From SCBR16-9 sp964537975 (lineage in GTDB: Bacteria > Hydrogenedentota > Hydrogenedentia > Hydrogenedentales > SCBR16-9): a stretch of 64,000 nucleotides of DNA. A model generated the notes under the pieces. That model saw nothing but the letters and a program-made list of their open reading frames with translations, did no database searches and was not told where the DNA came from. The DNA is taken from NCBI GenBank assembly GCA_964537975.1, contig CAZIDP010000020.1, positions 1 to 64,000 of the forward strand. The letters run 5' to 3'. Positions 8,524 through 18,495 of the stretch are shown here, piece by piece. Each line of letters begins with the position of its first letter. Position 1 is the stretch's first letter. The translations under genes were made by a program, and so were the position numbers.

Positions 8524-9540
8524 TTAAGCGATGCGTTCAAAGCCTTCTGCAGTAATCTGTACGGTGATATCCGGTGGCGTTGGTAAATCAAGAAAGCGTG
8601 CCGGGTTTGAAGAAGCGAGCGCCCACGCGGCATCAAATTCCAAATCGGTATGCTGGAAGGCAAACAGAATTCCCCGGTCAAGCGTCAGCGCGGAACCAGC
8701 CAGGCCGGCGTGCCCTTGAAGTGTAACCCGCAATGAATGAGAGACATCGACCTGGGCAGCACCCAGGGTATATGCCCCTGGCCCCAGGTCGGCTGCGGCC
8801 ATTGCATCGGTTATCAGTATGGAACGTTCCGGAGTTTTGGCACGTAAGAAATTTTTCAAGGCTGGAGCAGGTATGTGATGACCGTCAGCAATAAAAGTCG
8901 CATGCAACGTATCATTGGCCAACTGTGTTTGAATGTAATTGTCGTGCCGCGGCAATACTTGATGTGACCCATTGCCCAGATGGGTGGACAAAGTGGCACC
9001 TGCCAGCACGGCTTCATCTATGTGCTGCTGACTGGCATTCGTATGTCCCAGGGCTACCTTGATACCGGCTTTTACCAACAATTCGATGAGCTCGATTGCA
9101 CCGGGAAGTTCCGGCGCCAGGGTAATTATTGCTATGCAGTCCTCTGCCAAATCCAATATGTTGTTTATAAGGTCTGGGCTGTGAATTGGAGTACGACAAT
9201 GCATTAAGGGGTGTGCACCACGCGGACCATCTTCCGGAGAAATAAACGGGCCCTCGATGTGCAACGCGGGATAAAAATCAGCCAGTGCAGGTTCTTCTTC
9301 GATCAATCGTCTATATACCTGGATACGTCTAACTAAAGATTCTGATGCATCTGTGATAAATGTTGGCAGGGCGACGACTACCCCACGCTTTTCCATGAGA
9401 CGACGTACTTTTTGCCAGGACTCCGGTGTCCACGTATCCGGGTCACCGTTGAAGTCAAGTCCGGCATACCCATTTACCTGTAAATCAACCAAGCCTGGCC
9501 CTGTGTAATTCACGGGTAGTGGTTTTTGAAATAGTGACAT
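8524..9540 (-). CDS. nagA: N-acetylglucosamine-6-phosphate deacetylase-type amidohydrolase
   Basis: Removes the acetyl group from GlcNAc-6-phosphate, feeding amino sugars into glycolysis; cytoplasmic. The 338 residues carry the NagA metal and substrate motifs in order: GLVDLQVNGYAG, HIEGPFIS, GHTNAS, STHLGNG, ADGHHI, ILITDAMAAA and GLAGSALTLD. The protein starts almost directly at the barrel, so about 40-50 residues of the N-terminal beta-sandwich strand set usual in NagA (about 380 residues) are missing; the C-terminal strand is also short. Alternative amidohydrolases (dihydroorotase-like) are less likely given the HIEGPF and GHTNA motifs. AAGGA lies about 10 bases before the ATG. The neighbouring sulfatase supports use of sulfated amino sugars. 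The gene symbol is by family, not by test. Confidence 0.8.
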   Translation of the reverse strand: MSLFQKPLPVNYTGPGLVDLQVNGYAGLDFNGDPDTWTPESWQKVRRLMEKRGVVVALPTFITDASESLVRRIQVYRRLIEEEPALADFYPALHIEGPFISPEDGPRGAHPLMHCRTPIHSPDLINNILDLAEDCIAIITLAPELPGAIELIELLVKAGIKVALGHTNASQQHIDEAVLAGATLSTHLGNGSHQVLPRHDNYIQTQLANDTLHATFIADGHHIPAPALKNFLRAKTPERSILITDAMAAADLGPGAYTLGAAQVDVSHSLRVTLQGHAGLAGSALTLDRGILFAFQHTDLEFDAAWALASSNPARFLDLPTPPDITVQITAEGFERIA

Positions 9541-9691
9541 ACCGATTCATTCCTTGTGAATCCAGATGTTTTAGATTGCTTTACAAAATAGCATTTGGTG
9601 TTGAGAGTATTTCATACTGAAATCGGATAGTCAAGCACAGTTCAATACGAATAGGTTTGAGAGCTGATATTTATCGAAATGCGTTAAAATG

Positions 9692-9706
9692 TTGTTAATC
9701 TAACAA
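9692..9706. promoter_or_regulatory. inverted repeat between divergent genes
   Basis: TTGTTA-atc-TAACAA, 6-base arms with a 3-base centre, between the minus-strand nagA-type gene and the plus-strand lipoprotein gene. It could be an operator, but short AT-rich dyads also occur by chance. Confidence 0.25.
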
Positions 9707-9783
9707 GTCAGCTCATTTACACTAAAACAAACAATTTATAATTTACAATGCTGATGTGATATGCTACCCTTAGAGAAAGAGGG

Positions 9784-11901
9784 ATGCGCTTTATGTTAAA
9801 TTCACGAACCTTATTGACCTGTGTACTGCTCATTGCTGTATTGGGAATCGGCATAGGAACGGGATGCACCGCAGACCGTGTCGATGAAGCTTATTTTCGA
9901 GACGGAATTGCTTATGGCGTAACCGATGGGCCTTTTCGTGGCCGCTGGTGGAGTTATTATGAGCGAGGGGTCTCCTTCATGGCCGGCGAGTTTTATGAGG
10001 AGGCGATACAAGACTTTAAGGTGGCGCTTAATGGTTATTCTCGTGACTCTTGGCGTGCGCGAACGTACGGGCTACATTTCACAGAGTATTTTCCCAATCG
10101 TGAGATGGGGATTGCGCTTTTGCAATTGGGCCAGTTGGACGATGCCATGGTATATCTTCTCAGGTCGATACACCAGGTAGACACCGAGCGTGCGTATTAT
10201 TACCTCGACCACGTGAAACGCGAAAAAATAGCCCGCGGCGAATTGCCTGCGGATACCACACCGCAAATACGCACCGATACGGAAGGTCGTTTGCTTGTTG
10301 CTGAACGTGAATTTGACATTACCATTGAGGCAGAAGATGTTGTCGGTGTTTCCGGTGTAGAAATCAATGGACGACGTTTATACCAACGGGGTAGTCAGGA
10401 GTCACTCCATTACCGGGAGTCTGTTTTGCTAGGTGCTGGGGCTCAATCTATCGAAGTGGCAGCCGTCAATCTTGCCGACAACCGAAGCGTGGATAATATC
10501 AACGTGATCGTTGATCTGACCGGCCCCAATATCGGAATCCATTCGCCTGTCATGGCGGCTGTTATTCAAGACAGCAGCATGCTCCTGGAAGGGGTCGTCG
10601 TCGATCAACATGGCATAGATGAAATTCAGGTTGATGGACGTGTGGTTATGGCTGCTAATGGTGAAACACGGATTCCCTTCTCTGCATCAGTAAATCTTGT
10701 ATCCGGTGAGAATGTGTTTGTGGTCAGCGCGACTGACAGAGCGGGAAACGAAACACGAAGTGCAATACGTGTTTACCAGGGCGCCCCAGACGAGCCAACA
10801 GCACAGCTCTGGCAACGATCACAAAAGCAGGAAGCGGGATTGAAACTTGCCGATGCTGGCACCGGTACTCTGGGTATGTTGCTGAGTGCCACACCAGAAG
10901 ATGATAGTGCTGCTATTAATCTCAAGTCACCACGTTCGGACCGGCCTTACAGGCACAACCGCACCTTACGTGTATCCGGCGAGGTTATCTCTTCCGAGAG
11001 TATAGTAACGCTTGTTATTAATGACGAACCCTTTGCTGAATTAACCGGGGCGCCACGGGAAAGTTTCAACAAGCGTTTCCCAATTGATGTAGAAATTGAA
11101 ACAGAAATCGATGTTTCTATACGTGCTGAAGATGCGGCTGGAAACGTGATGTCACATGATGTGCGCGTCCCGGTACGCCCGGTTGACCTGGATACCCGAG
11201 AGTCCCGTATGCCCGTGGCTGTTCTGGCGTTTTCCGGGCATGGCATTGATACGGAGACAAGCGAGTATCTTCGGGTCAGTACCGAGTCCAGGATTTTCCA
11301 ACAAAACCGGTTCCGTGTGCTGGACCGTATCCAGTTGCAGGATGTACTTACTGAACAACAACTGGCATCTGCTTTGGCCAATCCGGATGAAGCGATTGCA
11401 ATTGGTAAATTGACGCCAGCACATATTTTTATTGTAACCGATGTGTTTTCACATGGCACTTCAGGTCTCGAATTGAAAACACGGGTAATCAGCACAGAAA
11501 CCAGTGACTTGATGGCAACGCTAGACGTATTCATAGAAGACCGTGAAGACAATGCGGCAATCCTGCAAGCCTGCGAAAACCTTGCGACTCAGCTTGCGAC
11601 TTCGTTCCCGCGTATCTCTGGAGAAATTACTGGTGTGCGAAGCCGTGGTACAACACAGGATTTATTGGTTGATTTGACGCAAGAAGATGGTGTCAAAGAG
11701 GGTACGTATCTGTTAATTGTGTATGAAGAAGAACCCTGGATTGATGAAGATACCGGTGAAGAGCTGGCACCAGGTGAGTTTATTGAAGTCGGACGAGCGC
11801 GAATCACGGGGGTGACTCCCAGCAATGTACGGGCGCAAACCGTGGAACAAGAGCAAGGAGGGACGACCATTGAAGCTGGTTTACCGGCAATTACCATGTA
11901 A
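9784..11901 (+). CDS. TPR / Ig-like / CsgG-type lipoprotein
   Basis: Envelope lipoprotein of 705 residues, lipobox IGTGC with Cys28. Domains in order: a TPR-like helical pair around residues 55-125 (FYEEAIQDFKVAL, GIALLQLGQLDDAMVYL); two or three Ig-like beta-sandwich segments between 150 and 470 (VSGVEINGRRLY, ISVSGVVVDQHGIDEIQVDG-type repeats, NVFVVSATDRAGNET); a CsgG/LpoB/TolB-N-like domain around 480-610 (MPVAVLAFSG, FRVLDRIQLQDVL); and a short C-terminal beta domain similar to FlgT-C (VKEGTYLLIVYEEEP). CsgG-domain lipoproteins assemble in or regulate outer-membrane machines. The stop overlaps the start of the barrel gene downstream, indicating translational coupling. A second in-frame ATG at 9793 has AGAGGG at better spacing and may be the real start. 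Confidence 0.75.
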   Translation: MRFMLNSRTLLTCVLLIAVLGIGIGTGCTADRVDEAYFRDGIAYGVTDGPFRGRWWSYYERGVSFMAGEFYEEAIQDFKVALNGYSRDSWRARTYGLHFTEYFPNREMGIALLQLGQLDDAMVYLLRSIHQVDTERAYYYLDHVKREKIARGELPADTTPQIRTDTEGRLLVAEREFDITIEAEDVVGVSGVEINGRRLYQRGSQESLHYRESVLLGAGAQSIEVAAVNLADNRSVDNINVIVDLTGPNIGIHSPVMAAVIQDSSMLLEGVVVDQHGIDEIQVDGRVVMAANGETRIPFSASVNLVSGENVFVVSATDRAGNETRSAIRVYQGAPDEPTAQLWQRSQKQEAGLKLADAGTGTLGMLLSATPEDDSAAINLKSPRSDRPYRHNRTLRVSGEVISSESIVTLVINDEPFAELTGAPRESFNKRFPIDVEIETEIDVSIRAEDAAGNVMSHDVRVPVRPVDLDTRESRMPVAVLAFSGHGIDTETSEYLRVSTESRIFQQNRFRVLDRIQLQDVLTEQQLASALANPDEAIAIGKLTPAHIFIVTDVFSHGTSGLELKTRVISTETSDLMATLDVFIEDREDNAAILQACENLATQLATSFPRISGEITGVRSRGTTQDLLVDLTQEDGVKEGTYLLIVYEEEPWIDEDTGEELAPGEFIEVGRARITGVTPSNVRAQTVEQEQGGTTIEAGLPAITM

Positions 11902-13297
11902 TGGGCTGCTTGCCCGGGCATTATCGCTCTTCTTGATGCTGTTCGCCACCACCCATGCTGTAGCGCAACTGGAGATCAATACCTCACCCAATGTCGTTGG
12001 TAGCGGAGCCCGGGCATTGGGTATGGGCGGTGCCTTTATTGCCATAGCGGATGATGCGACCGCAGCATCGTGGAATCCTGGTGGTTTGACCCAATTGGAA
12101 CGACCTGAGATTTCGTTGGTGCTAAGCCACAAATGGGTGGGGGAAGAATTTGAATCACGATACCATCCAGAGTTGGACCGAGCCCATCATGTCTCGTTTG
12201 AGGAGATTAACTACGCCAGCATTGTTTACCCCATTCCACGCACCATAGGGGGTCGGAATCTGGTAATCAGTCTGAACTATCAGCAAAAGTATGATTTCGA
12301 TCGTGATCTCAACTTACGATACAGAGATATAACGGCTTTACCGTTTGGCAACATCGCAGCAATACGCAGCCGGTTGGAATATCGTCAACGTGGTTCTCTG
12401 GCCAGTATTTCACCCGCGTTTGGTTTTGAGCTGACACAAAGACTTTCATTTGGGGCGGTCATGAACTTGTGGGACCAGTCGTTGTTGCCCGACAACGAAT
12501 GGGAAGTACACCGAAATATTCGCAACACCGCGCTCATCAATGGACGCATGTTTCCAGGCTCGCTGGTCAGGCTCACCGTTGAAGAGCAGTTCAAAAACTT
12601 TCGCGGTACCAACTACAGCTTTGGCGCCTTTTATCGTGCAACAGAAAGACTTCATTTTGGCTTTGTTTACCATACGAAGTTGAATGCCGATGTTGATTAC
12701 GAACGCATTGAACGAACACGCATTGGCAATTATGGGTACAAACGGCGCGAAAGACCAAAACAATACACTTTTCCCAGTGCAATAGGTGCTGGTGTGGCAT
12801 ACCGATTCCCCAATGACAAATTAACTTTGTCGCTTGATATTACCCGTAGAGAGTGGGACCAATTCGTCATACACGATCCAAGGAACCGGAGTTTCAGTCG
12901 TCAACGTTTGTCTGGCGTTACGGGACTTCCTGTTTCTGCTTCCAATGTCAAGCCAACCTACACGGTACGCCTTGGTGGTGAATATGTATTCGTCAATGAA
13001 CGCAAACCGGTACAACATTACCTGCCAAGTTTTCGGGCGGGTCTGTTTTATGATCCAGAACCTTCTGGTGGACGAAAAGATCAATGGTACGGGCTGGACA
13101 GTGGCAACGGTCGACCAGACGATTATTATGGCGTATCTGTTGGTGCTGGCTTGTTAATAAAAAACAGGGTGAACCTGGATGCAGCATACACCTATCGTTG
13201 GGGGAGTGGCGTCCGAAATGATACCTTTGGCTTGCCTGGTACCGATGCGGATGTACGCCAGCATATGTTCTACTTGTCTACGGTAATTTATTTTTAA
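11870..13297 (+). CDS. outer-membrane beta-barrel protein (OmpP1/FadL or PorV-like)
   Basis: Outer-membrane protein of 475 residues. After a signal peptide (ALSLFLMLFATTHAVAQ, cleavage after AVA) comes the conserved N-terminal GSGARALGMGGAFIAIADDATAASWNPGGL-type motif shared by OmpP1/FadL, PorV and UPF0164 barrels (only key parts quoted: GARALGMGGAF, ADDATAASWNPGGL). The rest is a run of amphipathic strands with many aromatic residues and ends in YLSTVIYF, an outer-membrane-type terminal strand with C-terminal Phe. The longest frame begins at 11825, but a TTG at 11870 has AAGGAGG 8 bases upstream and gives a proper signal peptide, so I chose it. It overlaps the CsgG-type lipoprotein by 32 bases. 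Cargo or partner unknown. Confidence 0.75.
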   Translation: MKLVYRQLPCNGLLARALSLFLMLFATTHAVAQLEINTSPNVVGSGARALGMGGAFIAIADDATAASWNPGGLTQLERPEISLVLSHKWVGEEFESRYHPELDRAHHVSFEEINYASIVYPIPRTIGGRNLVISLNYQQKYDFDRDLNLRYRDITALPFGNIAAIRSRLEYRQRGSLASISPAFGFELTQRLSFGAVMNLWDQSLLPDNEWEVHRNIRNTALINGRMFPGSLVRLTVEEQFKNFRGTNYSFGAFYRATERLHFGFVYHTKLNADVDYERIERTRIGNYGYKRRERPKQYTFPSAIGAGVAYRFPNDKLTLSLDITRREWDQFVIHDPRNRSFSRQRLSGVTGLPVSASNVKPTYTVRLGGEYVFVNERKPVQHYLPSFRAGLFYDPEPSGGRKDQWYGLDSGNGRPDDYYGVSVGAGLLIKNRVNLDAAYTYRWGSGVRNDTFGLPGTDADVRQHMFYLSTVIYF

Positions 13298-13365
13298 GCT
13301 TAAATCACACACAACTGAAGTGATATGTCAGCATTGCTGATGTCGCCATCTACCGGATTTCGTGT

Positions 13366-14067
13366 TTATTTCTCTGTTTGTTCTTGTGTCAATTCCATTA
13401 AATTAAATGAATCGCAATTTTCCGCTTCCTTTAGCGACATTTCAGTCAGTAAATGCTTTTCATTCGTATTTATGCCGTGAATGCGTTTGACTGAGACTTC
13501 AATAATCTTTTCGCGCAACGTCTTGCCTGTATCAAAGATGATGGATTTTAAATCCCAAGAGTCATCATCGTAGATACAATCTTTAACCCACCCAAGCGTC
13601 TGGTCTTCATGTACCACATTGTATTTTTTGATTTCGTCATATGTAAGTAAATCAGGCTCTTTTGGCGTGGAGCTCGTATCAGAATCGGTATCCTGAACCG
13701 GTATAACAACCGGAGCTGCGCCAGCTTGCGCTATACCTTGTGCAGACCAATATGGTATCCATTGATAATGTTTAAAAAGGTTTTCTTCAAATTTGCGTGT
13801 AAGTGTGCCCGCGTTTTTGAACTCAGGACTGGATTCAACATCGTTCAATGATCGGTGAATGGTTATTGTCTGTTTTTCTGGATCAAATACATCCAGATTC
13901 TGTGTAGAAAATATAACTGTCTTTCCAGACAACCAATTTCCCGTATCAAGTATCAGATACCGAACATTCCAGGTAGCCTTGTCAATATAAACATCTGTGA
14001 GTTTGCCAACTTCATCGTCATTAAATTGAATAGTGAAATTCATTAGAACATTCAAACTTCTCAACAT
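13366..14067 (-). CDS. tandem PRC-barrel domain protein
   Basis: Two PRC-barrel-like domains of about 70 residues each: residues 8-80 (VGKLTDVYIDKATWNVRYL then ILDTGNWLSGK) and 135-205 (LGWVKDCIYDDDSWDLKSI then IFDTGKTLREK). The linker is low in complexity. PRC barrels occur in the photosynthetic reaction-centre H subunit, RimM and many stress-related proteins of unknown function; this one has no membrane segment or signal and is presumably cytoplasmic. The start is well supported by TTAGGAGGT 9 bases upstream. It converges on the barrel gene to its left (68 bases apart). Its right neighbour is uvrB on the same strand, but 156 bases separate them, so co-transcription is uncertain. Confidence 0.75.
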   Translation of the reverse strand: MLRSLNVLMNFTIQFNDDEVGKLTDVYIDKATWNVRYLILDTGNWLSGKTVIFSTQNLDVFDPEKQTITIHRSLNDVESSPEFKNAGTLTRKFEENLFKHYQWIPYWSAQGIAQAGAAPVVIPVQDTDSDTSSTPKEPDLLTYDEIKKYNVVHEDQTLGWVKDCIYDDDSWDLKSIIFDTGKTLREKIIEVSVKRIHGINTNEKHLLTEMSLKEAENCDSFNLMELTQEQTEK

Positions 14068-14223
14068 ATCAAGACTACCTCCTAATTCGGTTGGATTTAT
14101 CTCACAACTTAATAAGTAAAGTGAATGTGAGCCAAGTATCTAGATATAATCATTTTATTGTTTCAGAATATTCCTGCGATGGTATAAATATTGATATTTT
14201 ACGTGAATGAAATCGGAATCCGG

Positions 14224-16233
14224 TTAAATCCCTTCCTCAATTTGTCGCTTTTCCAACACACGTATTCGGTCACGGTATTCAGCAGCTTTTTCAAATTCCA
14301 TTTTCAATGCAGCATCGTTCATTTTCTTTTTCAACTTACGTATCGAATCGGCCAAGTCCGCTGTCGCAACATACTGGTCTTTATCCTCGGCAGCGATGGG
14401 AATGGTGATATAATCGCGCTCATAGATACTGTTGAGCATATCGGGAATTGCTTTTCGGATGGTGCGTGGTGTGATATTGTTTTTCTTGTTGTACTCAACC
14501 TGCTTTTTCCGTCGACGGTCCATTTCAGCGATGGCCCGCTTCATGGAGCCGGTCATGGTATCCGCGTACATGATGACGGTGCCATTAATATTTCGTGCTG
14601 CCCGGCCACAAGTCTGAATCAAGCTGGTTTCAGATCGTAGAAATCCTTCCTTGTCCGCATCCAATACCGCGACCAGCGATACTTCAGGGATGTCCAAACC
14701 TTCTCTCAGCAGATTAATACCGACGAGTACATCGTATTCGCCCTGGCGGAGTTCCCGCACGAGTTCAATACGTTCAAGCGTTTCGACATCAGAATGCATG
14801 TAGCGTACACGAACCTGCAAATCACGGAAGTAGTCGGTCAAGTCTTCTGCCATACGTTTTGTCAACGTCGTAACCAGTACCCGTTCATTTCGTTTGGCAC
14901 GTTCACGAACTTCATCCAGAAGATCATCGATTTGATTGCTTGCAGGTCGAACCAGAACCTGTGGGTCTATGAGTCCGGTTGGGCGAACCACTTGTTCGAT
15001 TATCAATCCCTCACTATGGCGCAATTCATATTGTGATGGGGTAGCACTCACAAAGATGACCTGCTTCATACGCTTTTCAAATTCTTCGAATGTCAGGGGT
15101 CTGTTGTCACGTGCACATGGCAATCGAAATCCATACTCAATTAATTTATCTTTTCGGGAACGATCTCCCTTAAACATTGCCCCTATCTGTGGAATCGACA
15201 TGTGGCTTTCATCAATTACCAGCAGGAAGTCCTCTGGGAAATAGTCCAGCAAGGTATATGCTGGCTCACCCGGCATGCGACCATCCAGATGCCGTGAATA
15301 GTTTTCGATTCCGCTGCAATAACCCAGCTCTCGCATCATCTCCATGTCAAAACGCGTACGCTGTTCCAGGCGTTGCGCAAACAAGACCTGATTGTCCGCT
15401 TCCAAGGTTTGCAAGCGTTCTTCCAGCTCAATAGCAATCCCTTCTAACGCTTTCTCCATCACCTCACTGGTTGTCACATAATGGCTACCAGGATAAATCG
15501 CTGTGCGGCGCAATTTTCGGTGTACTATACTGCGCAAGGGGTCTATTTCATAAAGACCTTCAATCTCATCACCAAAATATTCGACACGAACAGCCAAATC
15601 ACCTTCATATGCCGGGAATATGTCAACGATGTCACCTCGCACCCGAAAGGTACCACGATGAAAATCCATGTCATTACGGGTGTATTGCATGGCGATTAAA
15701 CCTTCAATCAGCCTGTCCCGTGAAAACTCTGCTCCTGGCTCCAGGTTTACCTTCATGCCACTATACGACTCGGGAGAACCGATACCGTAAATACAAGAGA
15801 CACTGGCCACGATGATGCAATCCCGGCGGGTCAATAGTGCCCGTGTTGCAGCGTGTCGCATCTTGTCAATTTCATCATTAATAGAGGCATCTTTTTCTAT
15901 ATATGTATCAGTCGTGGGCACATAGGCTTCCGGTTGATAGTAGTCGTAGTAACTGACAAAATAACCCACTGCATTATCAGGAAACAACTCCTTGAATTCG
16001 CTGTAAAGCTGTGCTGCCAGAATCTTGTTGTGGGCCATAACAAGTGTGGGGCGGTTGACACGTTCAATCACATTGGCAATGGTGAAGGTCTTGCCGGAAC
16101 CTGTCACGCCCAGCAATACTTGTGCTGGTAAATTTTCCTCCAACCCCTGAACAAGGGCTTCAATAGCCTCCGGTTGATCACCTGCCGGTTGAAAGGTCGA
16201 TTGCAATTTGAATTTTTCACTGGCTACCAACAC
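14224..16233 (-). CDS. uvrB: excinuclease ABC subunit B
   Basis: DNA helicase-like subunit of the UvrABC nucleotide excision repair system, which verifies damage and loads UvrC. The 669 residues match the full-length protein. Visible features: Walker A GVTGSGKTFT near residue 43, the damage-binding beta-hairpin region YYQPEAYVPTTDTYIEKD, the DEAD-like LVIDESHM, helicase motif V/VI GINLLREGLDIPEVSLV and QTCGRAARN, and the C-terminal UVR motif (MEFEKAAEYRDRIRVLE) that binds UvrC. It starts with GTG, preceded by GGGGTGAT, 3 bases after the stop of rel, so the two form an operon with rel first. Identification is secure. Confidence 0.97.
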   Translation of the reverse strand: MLVASEKFKLQSTFQPAGDQPEAIEALVQGLEENLPAQVLLGVTGSGKTFTIANVIERVNRPTLVMAHNKILAAQLYSEFKELFPDNAVGYFVSYYDYYQPEAYVPTTDTYIEKDASINDEIDKMRHAATRALLTRRDCIIVASVSCIYGIGSPESYSGMKVNLEPGAEFSRDRLIEGLIAMQYTRNDMDFHRGTFRVRGDIVDIFPAYEGDLAVRVEYFGDEIEGLYEIDPLRSIVHRKLRRTAIYPGSHYVTTSEVMEKALEGIAIELEERLQTLEADNQVLFAQRLEQRTRFDMEMMRELGYCSGIENYSRHLDGRMPGEPAYTLLDYFPEDFLLVIDESHMSIPQIGAMFKGDRSRKDKLIEYGFRLPCARDNRPLTFEEFEKRMKQVIFVSATPSQYELRHSEGLIIEQVVRPTGLIDPQVLVRPASNQIDDLLDEVRERAKRNERVLVTTLTKRMAEDLTDYFRDLQVRVRYMHSDVETLERIELVRELRQGEYDVLVGINLLREGLDIPEVSLVAVLDADKEGFLRSETSLIQTCGRAARNINGTVIMYADTMTGSMKRAIAEMDRRRKKQVEYNKKNNITPRTIRKAIPDMLNSIYERDYITIPIAAEDKDQYVATADLADSIRKLKKKMNDAALKMEFEKAAEYRDRIRVLEKRQIEEGI

Positions 16234-16236
16234 GTA

Positions 16237-18366
16237 TCACCCCGCTGCTGCAAGCGATTGCTTTTTCATGTCCAATTGCGTGACGAGTGAAACGCCGGTG
16301 ACGGTACGCAAGGTACGCATGACCCGGTCTACAATGCTCCGATCACTTGCCGTAAAAACGAACTCAAAGTCTGCTTTACCACTATCACTTTGGCCATATG
16401 TCGCACGAAGTATCTCAAGATTCATTGGGCGCAGGGCGTTGGTGATATCAGCGATGGCATTGGGTCTCATGCCTATCTGTACCCGTATTGCGGTCTCGAA
16501 GGAACCTTCCCCTTCCCAGGATGCCTCAACGATACGATTCAGGTCACGGGGTGATTTGGCGAAAGCACGGCAATCAGCCCGATGCACCGATATCGATTGA
16601 CTTTTGGTAATATAGCCGATGATAGCGTGCCCTGGCATGGGATCGCAGCATTTGGCAAATTGGACTGCCATCCCCTTCTGACCTTCGATCCGGATTAGTT
16701 TGTGCCGTGTCGCATCATCGACTTGCCGCACCGTTCGTACGGGTGTTGGCGCGGGAATCGAGCGTGGTGTCGTTGCCGTAATAGAATCTTTGCCTCGGAT
16801 ATGATCGTGATGTGGCAGTATGGGTTCTAAAACACCAATCTCACGTAAACGTTGCCGGATGCTGGTACGCGCACGTCCGGTAACAACAATGTCTACCCAA
16901 TCTGCATGCGGAGTTTGATTTTTGGAGGTCAGTATTTCAACCATGTCCCCAGTTTGCAGATGATAGCGAAGCGGTACCATACGGCCATTTACCCGGGCAC
17001 CCATACAATGGTGTCCGATATCCGAGTGAACCAAATAGGCAAAGTCCAATGGTGTTGCACCCAGGGGTAGTTCTTTTACTTCTCCCTTGGGTGTAAAGGC
17101 ATATATGTTGGATGCCTTAAAATCCTGGCGCATGTTTTCCATGAGCTCATCAGGGGCATTGGCGTCTTTTATCCATTCATACATTTGTCGCAGCCAGGAC
17201 AATTGATCATCCAGCCGGCGGTCTTTGGCATGCTTGCCTTCTTTATACACCCAATGTGCCGCGATGCCTTCTCTGGCCGTTTTGTCCATTTCTTCGGATC
17301 GAATCTGAATCTCCATTGGACGACCATTGGCCCGCATGACGGTTGTGTGAATGGCCTGGTACATATTCAATTTCGGCATGGCAATATAGTCTTTTAGACG
17401 TCCAGGAATTGGCGTCCAGATACTATGTACCACCCCCAGCGCATTGTAACAACCACTTTCGATAGTAGTGATGATACGAATGGCTTGTATATCGAGAACC
17501 TCATTAAAATCTTTGCCTTGGCGTACCATCTTCTGATAAATGCTGTACAGGTGTTTGGGGCGTCCAATAACCCTTGCCGGGACATCCGCTTCTCGAAGTC
17601 GCGTATCCAGATAACGAAGTGTTTCATTTAAATCCGATTCCCGTTCTTTTCGCTTCATGGCAACTTGAGCGGCTATTTCTTTGTATTCATCTGGCATCAG
17701 AACATGAAATGCATGGTCCTCCAGCTCCCATTTCCAGTTGGAAATACCCAGACGGTGTGCCAGGGGAGCGTATATTTCCAGGGTTTCTCTCGCTATACGT
17801 TCCCGTTTTTCTTTGGGGAGATATTCCAATGTTCGAATATTGTGAAGCCGGTCTGCCAGTTTGATCATGATGACACGCACGTCTTTGGCGGTCGCCACCA
17901 GCATCTTACGAATATTTTGCGCCTGCTTGATTTCGCGCATCATGTTCGGGGCGAGCGGCAACTTTTCTTCACCTGAATTCTTGCCATCCTTTGTGACCGT
18001 CAAATTGCTGATCTTTGTCACCCCTTCAACAAGGGTGGCTATTTCGTCATCAAAATTCGATTTCAATTCTTCAAAAGTAGTGGGTGTATCTTCTATCACG
18101 TCATGCAATAAACCAGCAGCACATGTAACAGGATCGAGACCCAACGCCGCCAGATTCTGCGCAACGGCAAGAGAATGGATGATGTAAGGTTCTCCGGATA
18201 AACGTTCCTGGCCCTGATGTGCAGCTACCGCCTCCCGATATGCCTTTCGTACGATCTCCAGGTCGGCATTGGGAAAGTTTTTTTTGAGAATTTTGAGTAA
18301 TTTCAAGAAGTTACTGCGCAAAATAAGGTTCCCGTACAAATTATGGTGAATAAAGTAATCTTGCAA
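16237..18366 (-). CDS. rel: bifunctional (p)ppGpp synthetase/hydrolase
   Basis: Makes and degrades the stringent-response alarmone (p)ppGpp. Domains in order: HD hydrolase (HSLAVAQNLAALG and GLLHDVIEDT, so the His-Asp metal pair is intact and hydrolysis should work), synthetase (GRPKHLYSIYQKM, IQAIRIIT, MEIQIRSEEMD and GIAAHWVYKEG), TGS (YAFTPKGEVKELPLGATP), the zinc-finger/helical part (VQFAKCCDPMPGHAIIG) and a C-terminal ACT domain. About 709 residues, the usual size for Rel/SpoT. The start at 18366 is TTG with no clear Shine-Dalgarno; an internal start is possible and the first 25 residues are not conserved-looking. It is followed after 3 bases by uvrB, an arrangement that would couple stringent response and DNA repair. 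Whether to call it relA, spoT or rel is a naming matter; both halves look intact. Confidence 0.95.
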   Translation of the reverse strand: MQDYFIHHNLYGNLILRSNFLKLLKILKKNFPNADLEIVRKAYREAVAAHQGQERLSGEPYIIHSLAVAQNLAALGLDPVTCAAGLLHDVIEDTPTTFEELKSNFDDEIATLVEGVTKISNLTVTKDGKNSGEEKLPLAPNMMREIKQAQNIRKMLVATAKDVRVIMIKLADRLHNIRTLEYLPKEKRERIARETLEIYAPLAHRLGISNWKWELEDHAFHVLMPDEYKEIAAQVAMKRKERESDLNETLRYLDTRLREADVPARVIGRPKHLYSIYQKMVRQGKDFNEVLDIQAIRIITTIESGCYNALGVVHSIWTPIPGRLKDYIAMPKLNMYQAIHTTVMRANGRPMEIQIRSEEMDKTAREGIAAHWVYKEGKHAKDRRLDDQLSWLRQMYEWIKDANAPDELMENMRQDFKASNIYAFTPKGEVKELPLGATPLDFAYLVHSDIGHHCMGARVNGRMVPLRYHLQTGDMVEILTSKNQTPHADWVDIVVTGRARTSIRQRLREIGVLEPILPHHDHIRGKDSITATTPRSIPAPTPVRTVRQVDDATRHKLIRIEGQKGMAVQFAKCCDPMPGHAIIGYITKSQSISVHRADCRAFAKSPRDLNRIVEASWEGEGSFETAIRVQIGMRPNAIADITNALRPMNLEILRATYGQSDSGKADFEFVFTASDRSIVDRVMRTLRTVTGVSLVTQLDMKKQSLAAAG

Positions 18367-18495
18367 TGTTGCATGTACTAAAATTTCCAGATAACCCTGA
18401 ATTTGATTTTATAAGATAACAATATCTATGTGTTGGGTATTTTACCATTGAATTAATAATTATGTCTTGTAATGGGCTTACATCGAGACATGCAG

